Source: Glomus cerebriforme (Eukaryota > Glomeromycota > Glomeromycetes > Glomerales > Glomeraceae). Taken from it: 10,405 nt of DNA. Of this stretch, positions 1 to 8,489 are shown piece by piece. Location of the stretch: positions 196,106 through 206,510 of the forward strand of contig QKYT01000050.1 in NCBI GenBank assembly GCA_003550305.1. Reading direction: 5' to 3'. The position numbers were made by a program, and so were the translations under genes. Within the stretch, counting starts at the first letter, position 1; every line of letters begins with the position of its first letter. The notes under the pieces were generated by a model that was given only the letters and a program-made list of their open reading frames with translations, searched no databases and had not been told where the DNA came from.

Positions 1-815
1 AAAAAAAAAACTAAAAAGGTTATCTATATACAAGAATATTTGTTATTGAACGGAAAAAATTATATTGATTATTAAATTTATAGTTTTTTTATAAAAATTC
101 TGTTTAGTAAAGATTTATAATAATATCAAAAATTTCTTTAATGGAAATTATAAAAGCAAAAAAAAAGCAAAAAATATCAAGTCAAAATGTAAGAGGAGGA
201 GTAAAATGTTTAGGTTAATGTTTTTTATAATTTTAATGATGTTTAACGATATTTATTAAAAATGAAGAAATTTGTGTAATGTAGATCCCAAAGATTGTGA
301 AAAGTTTTCCCTTTTTAAAAAAAAAGTGTAAACATTTCAATTCTTTTTGTTATGAATTTAAAATTTTTTTAAAATTATTACCTTATAAATAAAACTTTAT
401 TTGAATTTCTAATTTTTTCTTTATCAATTTCGTAAATCAATCGATCAGTTAACGAATCTCGTTCGTTAAGTAAAAGATTAAGAAAAATAATTCGAATTAA
501 TCATCGCATTTATTAAATAAATAGACTTTTACTTACACTATTAATTTAATTCACTTTAAAAAAGTTGTTCAGTTCAATCTCAGAATATAAAGAAAATTTA
601 AACTCAATGAACATTTAAAATTTTATCTCGAATTTTCTATATTTAAATATCAATTAATAGATCAAATATTAACCTTTTAAAGATTAACTATAATAATCAC
701 ATTTAATTATCGTTAATAAAAGTATCAATTTTAAAGATCGAATGTGATTATACTTAATAAGCTACCCTTTCACATGTAATTATAATATTTAATAATCGCT
801 CAAAATTTTTATATT
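1..815. other. Non-coding AT-rich stretch
   Basis: I see no gene here. The sequence is A/T homopolymers and short A/T words with frequent stops in all frames. The only local structure I noticed is an inverted repeat, TTAACGA at 449-455 and TCGTTAA at 463-469, with a 7-base loop. Confidence 0.6.
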
Positions 816-896
816 TACTGCGCCACACCAATGGCTGTTGGCAAATGGCAAATCGATTTGAAGTTTCCAAAAAAGGGGTTGAGGCTAAGGAATTAA
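816..896. other. GC-richer patch, unassigned
   Basis: This patch stands out from the surrounding A/T sequence. It begins with TACTGCGCC (816-824), a 9-base word that recurs at 3296-3304, and contains a tandem TGGCAAA (839-845 and 846-852). An ATG at 831 opens a frame of only 21 codons, too short to call a gene. It may be the remnant of a repeat or a regulatory element; the sequence does not decide which. Confidence 0.35.
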
Positions 897-1625
897 CAAA
901 GAAAAGATCAAGTGACTTTTTTTATATACGTTACTGTAAAATACAAATTGAACAATCGTCCCTCGTTTGTTTTTTTTGTTGATTTTGGAAGTTTGAATAA
1001 ATAACATCAAGATTTTAATACAATCCGCCGCAATTTATTATATGATACAGTTATATTTCTACATATATTTCTATTGACATGCATTAAAATGCGTCAAATA
1101 TATGCAATTTTTTTTTTTCTATGAAACTTATTATATTTTTTTTCACCGAATATATTTATTATATTGTTGATTAATCATCTATAGATTATGATCAAGGCTT
1201 GCATCGGTTAATGGTTATTGCGGCATGAATAAAACCAAATCAAAGGAATATTGAAATATTTTTTGTCCTTATTTGTAACTTTGACCATGTTATTTGCGTT
1301 TCAATACAAATCTTAATTTATATACTGGGAAATTTAAGCCGAATATATTATAATTTCCCTTCATTATATTCAGTCAGTTCGATTTAGGTATCTTATATAC
1401 CCGAAAAAGTTCATAAATCGTTTTTTATCATTATAAGATCAGGTTATTTCTGTAACGGTTTTTGACTTTTGGTTGGAATTATATCTATTAACATATGGTA
1501 CGCTTATGTACTGATTTGTTACTGCCCGGTTTAACAGGTGGCTTCACATAATTCAAGGGTCCCTCCAAAAAGATGTATTATTAGTTAAGCTAAGCCCTTT
1601 TCATTATAAATTGTTTATATTTGCA
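897..1625. other. Non-coding AT-rich stretch
   Basis: No gene can be supported. The stretch contains an inverted repeat with 8-base arms, GGGAAATT at 1327-1334 and AATTTCCC at 1352-1359, with a 17-base loop. A less AT-rich part lies at about 1500-1600 but has no recognisable coding content. Confidence 0.5.
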
Positions 1626-3295
1626 TTGTAAATTTTTTGTCTAACAATACTAAATAATAATTCATATGAACACAAATATAGCTTATTAGGATATATAGTA
1701 CTTCGCGTAATAATTTACGACATCTTTCTTGTTCCAGATAAGGTTTATCATCCGTCTATGAGGCTATTGAAGAAGATTTATCGTTTGTTTCTTACTAAAT
1801 TCAAGAAACTATAATGCTTTACGCCTCACGCCTATACTGAAGTTATTTTGTTGCCTTTGCATCTTTTTTTTTTTTTAATAATAAGACTTTTCACTGCATA
1901 GAATGGGATGTCTGTCTTACAAAGAACATGATTGATGCCTCATTCTTACAGAAAATTCGTACTAATGCAGCTATCCATTTAAACAATGAACATCCAATCA
2001 TATATCGAATCTACATCTTGTTATCTATAAGATTAAATCCGATAAAATAATTAATTTCGAGATTAATTTCAAATAAGTCAAGTCAAGAACAATCAGAATA
2101 CGTTTACTCTTTGTTTCGTTAATTTGATGGTACTTGATATATACTGTATTACTCATATTTTAGACGTGGAAAATTTCTCTTTTACTGGTTGTTCTGACGA
2201 AAGACTATCTGAGATTTAACTACGATGCTACTGTATGAGAGATAACTTTTTTTTTACGAAATTTTGTTCAACAGTTACAAAAAGTTGAAAATCACAAATT
2301 GAATGTACGTTCAAATAATAACACGTTGAAAACAATGAATATAGCATATTTTAACAAAGTCAAACAATATAACAATAATAAACACATCTAGCATGCCATA
2401 CTAGATTTGGATTATTATGCTTTAAACGAACATAATGCAGTCCTGGTGCAGTCTCTTTGCATGACAATGACTTCATTATCTTATCTGCATCTGCCAACAA
2501 TGAAGTATTCCCAAAAATGAGTTCACAGTTACATCTACTATTCAATGGTTATATGATGAAAGAGTTTACACATTATATTTTTATGATTTCTACGGAGAGA
2601 TAAGGAGCGATGATTGTCAGGTTTCTAAAATTATGTGATTGTGATCACCAAAAAATGTACAGTATGTAAAAGTAGATCAAACCCACCCCCTCCTTCCGAA
2701 ATGAAATATGAAATGATCATGCATGTAGATACTGTTTTTGTTTTAGAAAGCCAATAACTGAAACATTTGTTGTTTACAATATAATATATAATTTAAGTAA
2801 TATTATTTTATTTGAAAAAAAAACACCACTAAAATTTGTTAAAAGTCATCAGATATTAATAATGATATATCGATATTTGATACGTACAACTTTTAATAAT
2901 ATTATTATTTTGAGTTATCTTTCTGCAGATTTGCTTCTCGGAAAAATATTGAAGGTATGGTGGATAGTGCAAATCCATTTATGGTGAATACTCATTAAAA
3001 AAAAAAGGATATCATATATGTAATATAGTTTATTGAAGCAACAAATGAAATTAATTGTAATCTCGTAATTTTGGTCCGTGTTAACTAACGTAAAGAAAAA
3101 CCTATTACCAACAACAACTAAATAAATACCCTACGTCTAATTTTCCCTTTTTTAATTATGTTATTAAAAGTAGTGCTTTAAAAGTTTAAAATATTTTTTA
3201 AATATACGATGTTTTCATCCTTGTTGAAAATAATAATATTTTTGAGATGTAATTAATTATTAGTTTTTTAATGATGATAATTTCGTTCGGTTTTA
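1626..3295. other. Gene-poor region with unassigned open stretches
   Basis: Several open stretches occur but none matches a family I know. A plus-strand frame runs from an in-frame TAA near 1630 to a stop near 1808, without an early ATG. Another has an ATG at 1928 and ends at a TAA at 2048-2050 (40 residues), and is open for some 15 codons before that ATG. A minus-strand frame at 2360-2545 has no ATG. The 1900-2050 stretch has more G/C in third codon positions than its surroundings, which weakly suggests former coding sequence. From 2560 to 3295 I see nothing. Confidence 0.4.
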
Positions 3296-3301
3296 TACTG
3301 C

Positions 3302-3315
3302 GCCGAGTCGTCGGC
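3302..3315. repeat. Small GC-rich inverted repeat
   Basis: GCCGA (3302-3306) and TCGGC (3311-3315) form a perfect 5-base stem with a GTCG loop. It lies directly after the second copy of TACTGCGCC (3296-3304) in otherwise AT-rich DNA. Its function is unknown. Confidence 0.4.
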
Positions 3316-3389
3316 AAAAGTTAAAGATATTATGCTCAAATACTTTAAATCTTGTCAACTCATTGAATCTAATTTTATTCAAATTTACT

Positions 3390-3500
3390 CATGAAAAAAA
3401 AACGCAAAAAAATTTCCGTAGCATGTCATTCTGCCCCTCACGGAATTGCTCAAACTTCTTCTCTTAAACATAAAGAATTGGCTGGTAAAGCGTAGTAGTA
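3390..3500 (+). pseudogene. Possible relic of a Zn(II)2Cys6 factor N-terminus
   Basis: An ATG at about 3390 opens a 34-codon frame beginning MKKKRKKISVACHS and ending at a TAG near 3494. A basic run followed by a V-A-C motif is how many fungal Zn2Cys6 transcription factors begin, with ACxxC following. The second cysteine is absent in this frame, but a one-base frame change just after it gives a further C..C spacing. The match is very short, the rest of the zinc cluster is not present, and lysine runs are cheap in A-rich DNA. It may be chance. Confidence 0.15.
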
Positions 3501-4330
3501 TATCCATTTTGAGGTAAAAATTATGGTAATCCCTGTTGGACGGAATGTGAAAATTAAAAACATGTGAAGGCAAGATATAAAAAAGGAGTAAATCTATTTA
3601 CTCAAAAGGGATCATAAAAAGATCTTCGCTAATTCTTAATAGAAGTAAAAGTTGTTATTTAAAATAATCAACATAAAACCTTTGAATTAATTATTAATTT
3701 GTAAGCATTAATCTCTTATATGTAAAAAACCGATAGGAAAAGCCTCAAGTATTGCTGAGCTGTGATGGGAAGGCTTAGCAAGCAAACTGCTTTAAAATAT
3801 TGATAAATTTGTCAGCAAATTACATCGATCGAGGAAGTTATATAACGTGTAGAATGATCTATGACCTTGCAATTGAAATGTCATTCCCATGGTGTTCTGA
3901 TCCTACTCTCCATCATCCTAAACTATTTGTTTAATGAAAATTACTCCAAATATCGTATATTGTGACATTTTCAATAATCAAACAAAATTTTAATTCAAAA
4001 AGACATTGAATTTCTTATTTATTCAAGCAATAAATTCTTTTATTAATTATCATAAATAATTTATAAAAAAAAAATATCTTTTTTTTTTTTGTTAATTAAT
4101 TAATTCTTAATATCAATCGATAAAATACCGTCGTAAAAAAGAAAATACGAAGATTTTCTCAAGTTAATTCACAATCTATTAATAAAATTTTATAATAATA
4201 AAATAAAATAAAAAATCCATTTCAGAAATTCTCTTTAGATCAGCAAAAGTCTTTAAATAAATATTATGAAAAACTAAATAACAACTAAATTAAATATTCA
4301 ACATTTCATATCAACATATCAAAACATATT
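3501..4330. other. Non-coding stretch with a folded element
   Basis: No gene can be supported. The notable item is the inverted repeat at 3740-3781, listed separately. From about 3950 to 4330 the sequence is nearly pure A/T with long A and T runs (for example around 4065-4092). Confidence 0.5.
3740..3781. repeat. Overlapping inverted repeats with two competing folds
   Basis: TTGCTGAGC (3752-3760) pairs with GCTTAGCAA (3773-3781), nine positions including one G-T wobble, around a 12-base loop. AAGCCT (3740-3745) pairs with AGGCTT (3771-3776). The two stems share bases 3773-3776, so only one can form at a time. No gene adjoins it, so a regulatory role is speculative; the remains of a foldback element are equally possible. 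Confidence 0.35.
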
Positions 4331-4626
4331 GTCAGATGTCAAATAAATACAAAAAAAGAGAAAAAATTCTAAAGATAATTCAGCATGTACTCTTGCCAAT
4401 AATAAAAATATCGGAATCGGACGTTGGAAACAATCATCAATACAAAAAAAAAATTTAAAACATATGGACGAAGCCGGAGTAAATTAGTAAAAAGTAAATG
4501 TTTTGAGCTTAGTACTCGTTACACACTTATACCCCTTGCATATCACTTTTGCCGCCAAATGATTCTCACGCTTATCAGTAAGAAAAAAAATTGTGTAACG
4601 TCAATATTGCCATTACGTAAATCCAA

Positions 4627-4635
4627 TATATATAT
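4627..4635 (+). promoter_or_regulatory. Possible TATA-like element of the BTB gene
   Basis: An alternating TATATATAT tract follows CCAA (4623-4626) and lies about 72-80 bases before the BTB start codon. Position and composition fit a core promoter, but TA tracts are common in DNA this AT-rich, so the call is weak. Confidence 0.2.
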
Positions 4636-4663
4636 GGGGTTTTAAGGTCCCATTGTTGCTTTT

Positions 4664-4680
4664 CAAATTTGTTAAATTTG
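4664..4680. repeat. Perfect 7-3-7 inverted repeat before the BTB start
   Basis: CAAATTT (4664-4670) and AAATTTG (4674-4680) flank GTT and end 26 bases before the start codon at 4707. It could bind a dimeric factor or form a hairpin in the 5' leader. Short A/T palindromes arise easily here, so its role is unproven. Confidence 0.35.
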
Positions 4681-4706
4681 TTGTACCTTCCAGATTATTT
4701 TGAACT

Positions 4707-5732
4707 ATGATAAGTATAGAACCTGACTTTGGTCTTCAAGTTCTTGAAGATTTAAAATCTACTTTCCTTCGAAAAAAGGATTGTGACGTTATAATTTATG
4801 TGGGTGAAGAACCAAATGTTGAAGTTGTTCACGCCCATTCATTTATTTTGAGAATGAGATCATCTTACTTTGATTCTGCACTTTCTCCAACATGGGCTGA
4901 AATGAAGGATGGAAAATTTATATTTAGAAAACCAAATATCTCTAAATTAGTCTTTCAAAAAATTTTATTGTAAGTATTATTTATTTATTTGTTTAGTTTC
5001 TTTACTTTTTTAATTTATGATTTGTATTTTGTAATTTTTTATAGATTTTTATATTGTGGAGAAATTGATATAAAGCCCAAAGATGGTACAATAGCTTTGG
5101 ATTATTTGATTGCAGCAGATGAACTTAATCTTGATATGTCATTTATTGGATACGTTCAAGAATTTTTGATTAAACATATAATGGAATTTTCATCGGATCC
5201 TTTTGAAATTTTACAAATAATTTTTGAATATGATCATTTATTTTATAAGTTAAAATATCATTATCTAAAATATATTTGTGAGAGGCCAAAACTTATTTTT
5301 TCTTCTGAAAAATTTTTATCATTGAGAGAAGATATTATTTATACGATTTTCGATCAAGAAAATTTGAATATTGAAGAAATTAAAATTTGGGATAGGATGA
5401 TTGATTGGGGTATTGCCAGAAATCCTTCACTTATTAAGAAAGATATTAATAAATGGATAAAGGATGATTTTATTATTTTAAAGAAAAGTCTGAATAGATT
5501 GATTCCTTTAATTCGTTATTATGATATATTTTCAAAGGATTATTTTGATAAAATTTCTCCTTATGAAACAATCTTACCTGAAGAACTTAGTCAAGATATT
5601 TTTCATTTCCATGTTGTTCCAGGGTATATACCAAAATTTAATGAATATAAGCAAAGGAATAGGAAAAGAAACCAAAAGAGAAATTATACTTCATTTAATA
5701 CAAGAGACGATGGGGAATTGATTTCTGTCTGA
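4707..5732 (+). CDS. BTB-BACK domain protein, two exons, no TLDc domain
   Basis: Exon 1 is 4707-4969, the intron 4970-5044 (GTAAGTATT at the donor, ATAG at the acceptor, 75 bases), and exon 2 is 5045-5732 with stop TGA; the product is 316 residues. ATG 4707 is the first start, as an in-frame TGA lies at 4701-4703. Residues about 20-120 form a BTB/POZ domain (DCDVII at 25-30, HAHSFILRMRSSYF at 42-55, FLYCGEI at 89-95, AADELNLD at 111-118). Residues about 125-265 are a BACK region (KIWDRMIDWGI at 201-211, LIPLIRYYDI at 240-249). BTB-BACK proteins commonly dimerise and act as substrate adaptors of cullin-3 ubiquitin ligases, so that role is inferred here. Many Glomeromycotina relatives continue into a TLDc domain after the HFHVVPGY block (275-282 here). 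This one has a basic linker (290-300) and ends at DGELISV, and no TLDc-like frame follows. It may be a natural short form or a truncated copy. The junction codon is Leu88 (TT|A). Confidence 0.85.
4970..5044 (+). other. Intron of the BTB-BACK gene
   Basis: GTAAGT at the donor and TATAG at the acceptor are canonical. Removing 75 bases joins exon 1 to exon 2 in frame (phase 2) and restores the continuous BTB sequence FQKILLFLYCGEID. If the intron is kept, the TAA at 4971-4973 ends the protein at 88 residues, inside the BTB domain. The last two exon bases are TT, not the usual AG, which should weaken donor recognition somewhat. I see no clear branch-point consensus. Confidence 0.85.
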
Positions 5733-5749
5733 TCCTTTATTTATTTAAG

Positions 5750-5780
<31 letters not shown>

Positions 5781-5970
5781 GTTTTTTTATTAACACATTT
5801 TATTGATTTTAAATATTTTTTTTTTGATTTTTTGTTATCCATGTATGCTATTTAGAAATGTAATATTTTATTGAAATATTTTCAACATATTTTATTATTA
5901 ATTATCCTTCACACTAAATAGCCTTAATGCATCACTGTTACTATGCATGACAGTACGTTAATAAATATGT
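5733..5970 (+). terminator. Probable 3' UTR and poly(A) region of the BTB gene
   Basis: After the stop codon come T-rich tracts, including T18 at 5763-5780 followed by G and T7. The first exact AATAAA I see is at 5960-5965, 228 bases after the stop. Fungal poly(A) signals are loose, so the real site could lie earlier. The stretch has no TLDc-like coding sequence. Confidence 0.25.
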
Positions 5971-6443
5971 ATTTTCATTTAAAAAAAAAAACAAATCTTT
6001 ATTTTATATTAATTAAAGATTTTTCTTTATTCTAATTAATGCAGGAGTTTATTGTATAAATGCGAGAAAAGCTAATATTTTGGCGTGAATTAATATAAAT
6101 GTTTTTATATCATCGGATTTCAATATTATTATTCTTACATCCCAGAGGTTGATTATTCTGTAAATTAAATGAAATTTGAATTGTTCTAAAATGTTAATTT
6201 CAAAAAAAAAAAATATATTAATTAAATACTTGATCATAAAAAAAACGTAATAAATTGATTACCTTCATATATTTTTATAGAAAGAATTGAGAATATTAAA
6301 TACAAGAATGTTGTATGTAATTTCTAAAAACGGCGCGAACGTTCAATATTGAAATTTCATAAAAATTTTTAATTGAATTAATTGGTCGTTGACACGATCG
6401 ATAGAACATTTGAAGCGTAAACTAACTAAAATTTCTGATGCTA
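5971..6443. other. Non-coding stretch
   Basis: No gene can be supported; the one open frame of some length on the minus strand (6049-6237) is A/T-driven and without recognisable motifs. Two overlapping palindromes, GAACGTTC (6337-6344) and TTCAATATTGAA (6342-6353), follow a short GC-rich word at 6331-6336. Confidence 0.5.
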
Positions 6444-6505
6444 CAGTGCGGAACCTCTATAATAGGAACTTCGCTATAGTAAAAATAGGACATGTTTATA
6501 GCACA
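6444..6505 (+). mobile_element. One terminal repeat of a pogo/Tigger-like DNA transposon
   Basis: The sequence starts CAGTGCGGAACCTC directly after a TA dinucleotide (6442-6443). CAGT at the tip, and subterminal repeats of the type GAACCTC..TATAAT, are typical of pogo/Tigger/Fot1 elements of the Tc1-mariner superfamily, which insert at TA. The unit recurs imperfectly: GGAACCTCTATAAT from 6450, GGAACTTCGCTATAGT from 6465 and GGACATGTTTATAGCA from about 6488. These could be transposase binding sites. I found no matching inverted copy and no transposase, so this is a solo end, a decayed copy, or an element whose other end I cannot recognise. The inner boundary is a guess. Confidence 0.45.
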
Positions 6506-7440
6506 AAAACTCTGTTAGTTTTATGTAAAATTAAATTTTTAAACCATAAAATAAATAAATCATGAGTTACGCGTTCAGAATTTTGGATTAGAATTCAAAT
6601 ATCTTTAATATTGATGGAATTATACTTCATTAAATTTACCTAAAATCAATTATAAAAACTGAAATTGAAAAAATGTGAAATTAGTGTAATGTTGCAAAAA
6701 AGGGTTAATTAATGATGAATTAATGATAAAGATCATTAGCTCCTTTATCTTATCAAGTTAAAAGGGTAATTTTCAACAAATGAAAAATCATGGTATATGA
6801 ACAATTATGTTATTTATGTATTTATGTGCATTTCACATTTCTTGCGATATTTGTTTTTTTACTTTTTTACATTTCAGAATTCATATTCTCTTTCATTCAC
6901 TTATGCCTTTATCACGCGCATCACGATCTGCTAAAAATCAAAAATGGGATGAATCCAATAGCATGATACAATTTATAATAAAATAATATAATGAGATTAA
7001 ATAAATTGGTTCCTATATAATTTTAAATACTGATTTCTTATTGGCTCAAATAAATATCATGTGATGCTTACATAATTTGAAAAAAATTTTTTATAAATCA
7101 ATTCCTTTTTACAAATATAAATCAAATTTTTTTGTTTAATCAAAATTCAATCATAGGATTAAAAGAGAATTTAGCAATCAATTTACAAAGACTTAGTGAT
7201 TCCATCTGCTGCCGTTAATCATAATTTTTTATTCACTTTATCTTATACATACTATACAAACGCACCGTGAAGGATAATATGCAATGTTTAATCAAAATTT
7301 TCATTAGGATCAAACGATGTCATAATGACGAAATAGCGTTACAAGTTGACGATTGTTACATAATTTTCTATACCTGGAATGTAATAACTGAAAAAAAATT
7401 TGGTTAGGATCAGGATATTTGAAACAATAAAAAAAAATAA
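6506..7440. other. Non-coding stretch
   Basis: I see no gene. A direct repeat AATTAATGAT occurs at 6707-6716 and 6718-6727, with an 11-base period. Part of this stretch could be the interior of the transposon starting at 6444, but no transposase motif is visible. Confidence 0.45.
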
Positions 7441-7570
7441 AAATAATAGGAAAAAAGGGTCCATTATGGACAAATTTCGTTATTCAACATGATAATAATG
7501 GAAAGAAATATGAAAAATCAGAAAAAGAAGAAAGCGAAAAGATGAAAAAAAATCACGAAAAAGAAAGATT

Positions 7571-7831
7571 ATGAACCAATTGTATGGAATGCAATACACA
7601 TCACTTGGCAGCATAAATAAGATAAAACTTGAATTTTGCTCTAATCAAGAATCTGAGAATCTTAAGGCAATTACTTCGAGTTGGTGTCTTGACAGACATT
7701 ATATGGAAAGAAAAGAAATTATACCAATTTGTTCTTCCTTTGCGATCATCCAAACATATAATAAAAAAATGCAAAATTCTATGATTATTATTGTATCAGA
7801 GAATGACAAATTATTTAATAAAAACGCATGA
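7571..7831 (+). CDS. Hypothetical 86-residue open frame, possibly part of a decayed gene
   Basis: I do not recognise this protein. It starts with a true ATG and ends with TGA. It has three cysteines, two tryptophan/histidine-containing stretches (SSWCLDRHYMERKE about 36-49) and a hydrophobic end (MIIIVSENDKLF). I see no signal peptide or clear membrane segment. A purine-rich stretch comes before it (about 7440-7570); there a different frame is open for about 44 codons with many K and E, and this frame itself is open back to 7514. Fifty bases downstream a plus-strand relic (7881-8102) begins in another frame. The three together may be one broken gene of unknown family. The alternative is a chance frame. 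Confidence 0.3.
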   Translation: MNQLYGMQYTSLGSINKIKLEFCSNQESENLKAITSSWCLDRHYMERKEIIPICSSFAIIQTYNKKMQNSMIIIVSENDKLFNKNA

Positions 7832-7880
7832 ATTACAAAAATTCACCTTTGATAATTGATAAGTTTACAAATAAATCTTC

Positions 7881-8102
7881 ATGTCATCCATGTTTGATCG
7901 TGAGTTCAGTAAAGAACTAGACTTTTTACCAATTATCTGACCTGACTGACCAACTACTTGGGAAATATTTAGGAATTTGATCATCATTGGAGAACATGAA
8001 GATGGATTTACTGTTATGATGGACTTATGGCCGTTAGAGATACTTTGAATAAGGCGATGACAAAAAGATGGACTGGCGAAGTTGCTTGAAATATACATGT
8101 AA
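7881..8102 (+). pseudogene. Coding relic of unknown family with four TGA interruptions
   Basis: One plus-strand frame of 74 codons, from an ATG at 7881 to TAA at 8100-8102, has four internal stops, at 7938, 7947, 8046 and 8058. All are TGA; none is TAA or TAG, although those are more expected in DNA this AT-rich. Between the second and third stop are 32 uninterrupted codons with protein-like composition, including IFRNLIIIGEHEDGFTV and MMDLWPLEIL. This suggests a former gene in which CGA codons became TGA by C-to-T change, or a sequence read with a code where TGA is Trp. I cannot name the family. A minus-strand frame over the same bases (7865-8098) is open but looks less protein-like and has no known motif. 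Confidence 0.4.
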
Positions 8103-8280
8103 TAAATACTCAGGAATATGTTGTAAGTAAAATCAGAGTAATATTAAAAATAAAGTAAATCTTGAAGGTCCACGAATTATAAGATTGTGAATGACTAATA
8201 TTTAACAAGAAACCGTGTAGTATATATAAGTTAATTGTTTTTTATTAGATTTGTCTATCTGTTTTACCATTTTACTAATA

Positions 8281-8487
8281 CCTGTTAAAGTAAATCATTC
8301 TAATTATAAATTTTTCAGATAAATATTCTTGCAGTTGGTCTTTCTAATGGATCTGCACGTCCTCTATTAACTTCGAATTTCCACTCGTCCATTTCCAAAA
8401 ATTTGTTGGTAACGTTTAGTGTTACATGATTGACACCAATATAGATCAGTTTAAACCATAATCTTTTCTTTTACTTGTTCAATAACA
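8281..8487 (-). pseudogene. Decayed 5' end of a Glomeromycotina kinase-family gene
   Basis: Read on the minus strand this repeats the N-terminal layout of the gene at 10070. A TGT at 8487-8485 could be the first zinc-ribbon cysteine. LYWCQSCNTKRYQQIF follows around 8444-8397, then in another frame WKWTSGN (8397-8377) and SKLIEDVQ. After an in-frame TAG there is a degraded version of the EWIPFNR block (IRMIYFNR) ending near 8281. The distance between the Trp of WCQSC and the Trp of WTSGN is 47 bases, against 48 in the gene at 10070, so one base was lost there. A TAA also lies shortly before the WCQSC segment. No kinase catalytic domain is recognisable beyond 8281, so only the first part of the gene remains. 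It could not make a functional protein. Confidence 0.7.
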
Positions 8488-8489
8488 GT

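Noticed and set aside
2360..2545. 61-residue open frame on the minus strand
   Set aside because: It has no ATG start (it opens at TTG), matches no family I know, and lies in a gene-poor area.
3385..3573. 62-residue minus-strand frame rich in phenylalanine
   Set aside because: Its composition follows the complement of A-rich DNA, and it has no domain motif.
4335..4487. 50-residue ATG frame before the BTB gene, considered as an upstream exon
   Set aside because: It is lysine-rich from A-runs, matches nothing known, and the BTB gene has its own start right after an in-frame stop.
4424..4645. 73-residue plus-strand frame
   Set aside because: It starts at TTG, shows no motif, and covers the probable promoter of the BTB gene.
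5521..5721. 66-residue frame within BTB exon 2
   Set aside because: It is an out-of-frame shadow of the BTB-BACK coding sequence.
5934..5954. ACTGT/ACAGT inverted repeat as a possible terminator or transposon end
   Set aside because: The stem has only five pairs, there is no TA-flanked CAGT tip, and there is no match to the terminal repeat at 6444.
6049..6237. 62-residue minus-strand frame
   Set aside because: It is made of I, F, L and N from A/T sequence and has no motif.
7865..8098. 77-residue minus-strand frame
   Set aside because: The plus-strand reading of the same bases is more protein-like despite its TGA stops; the minus frame is serine-rich without a known motif. Homology search could reverse this choice.
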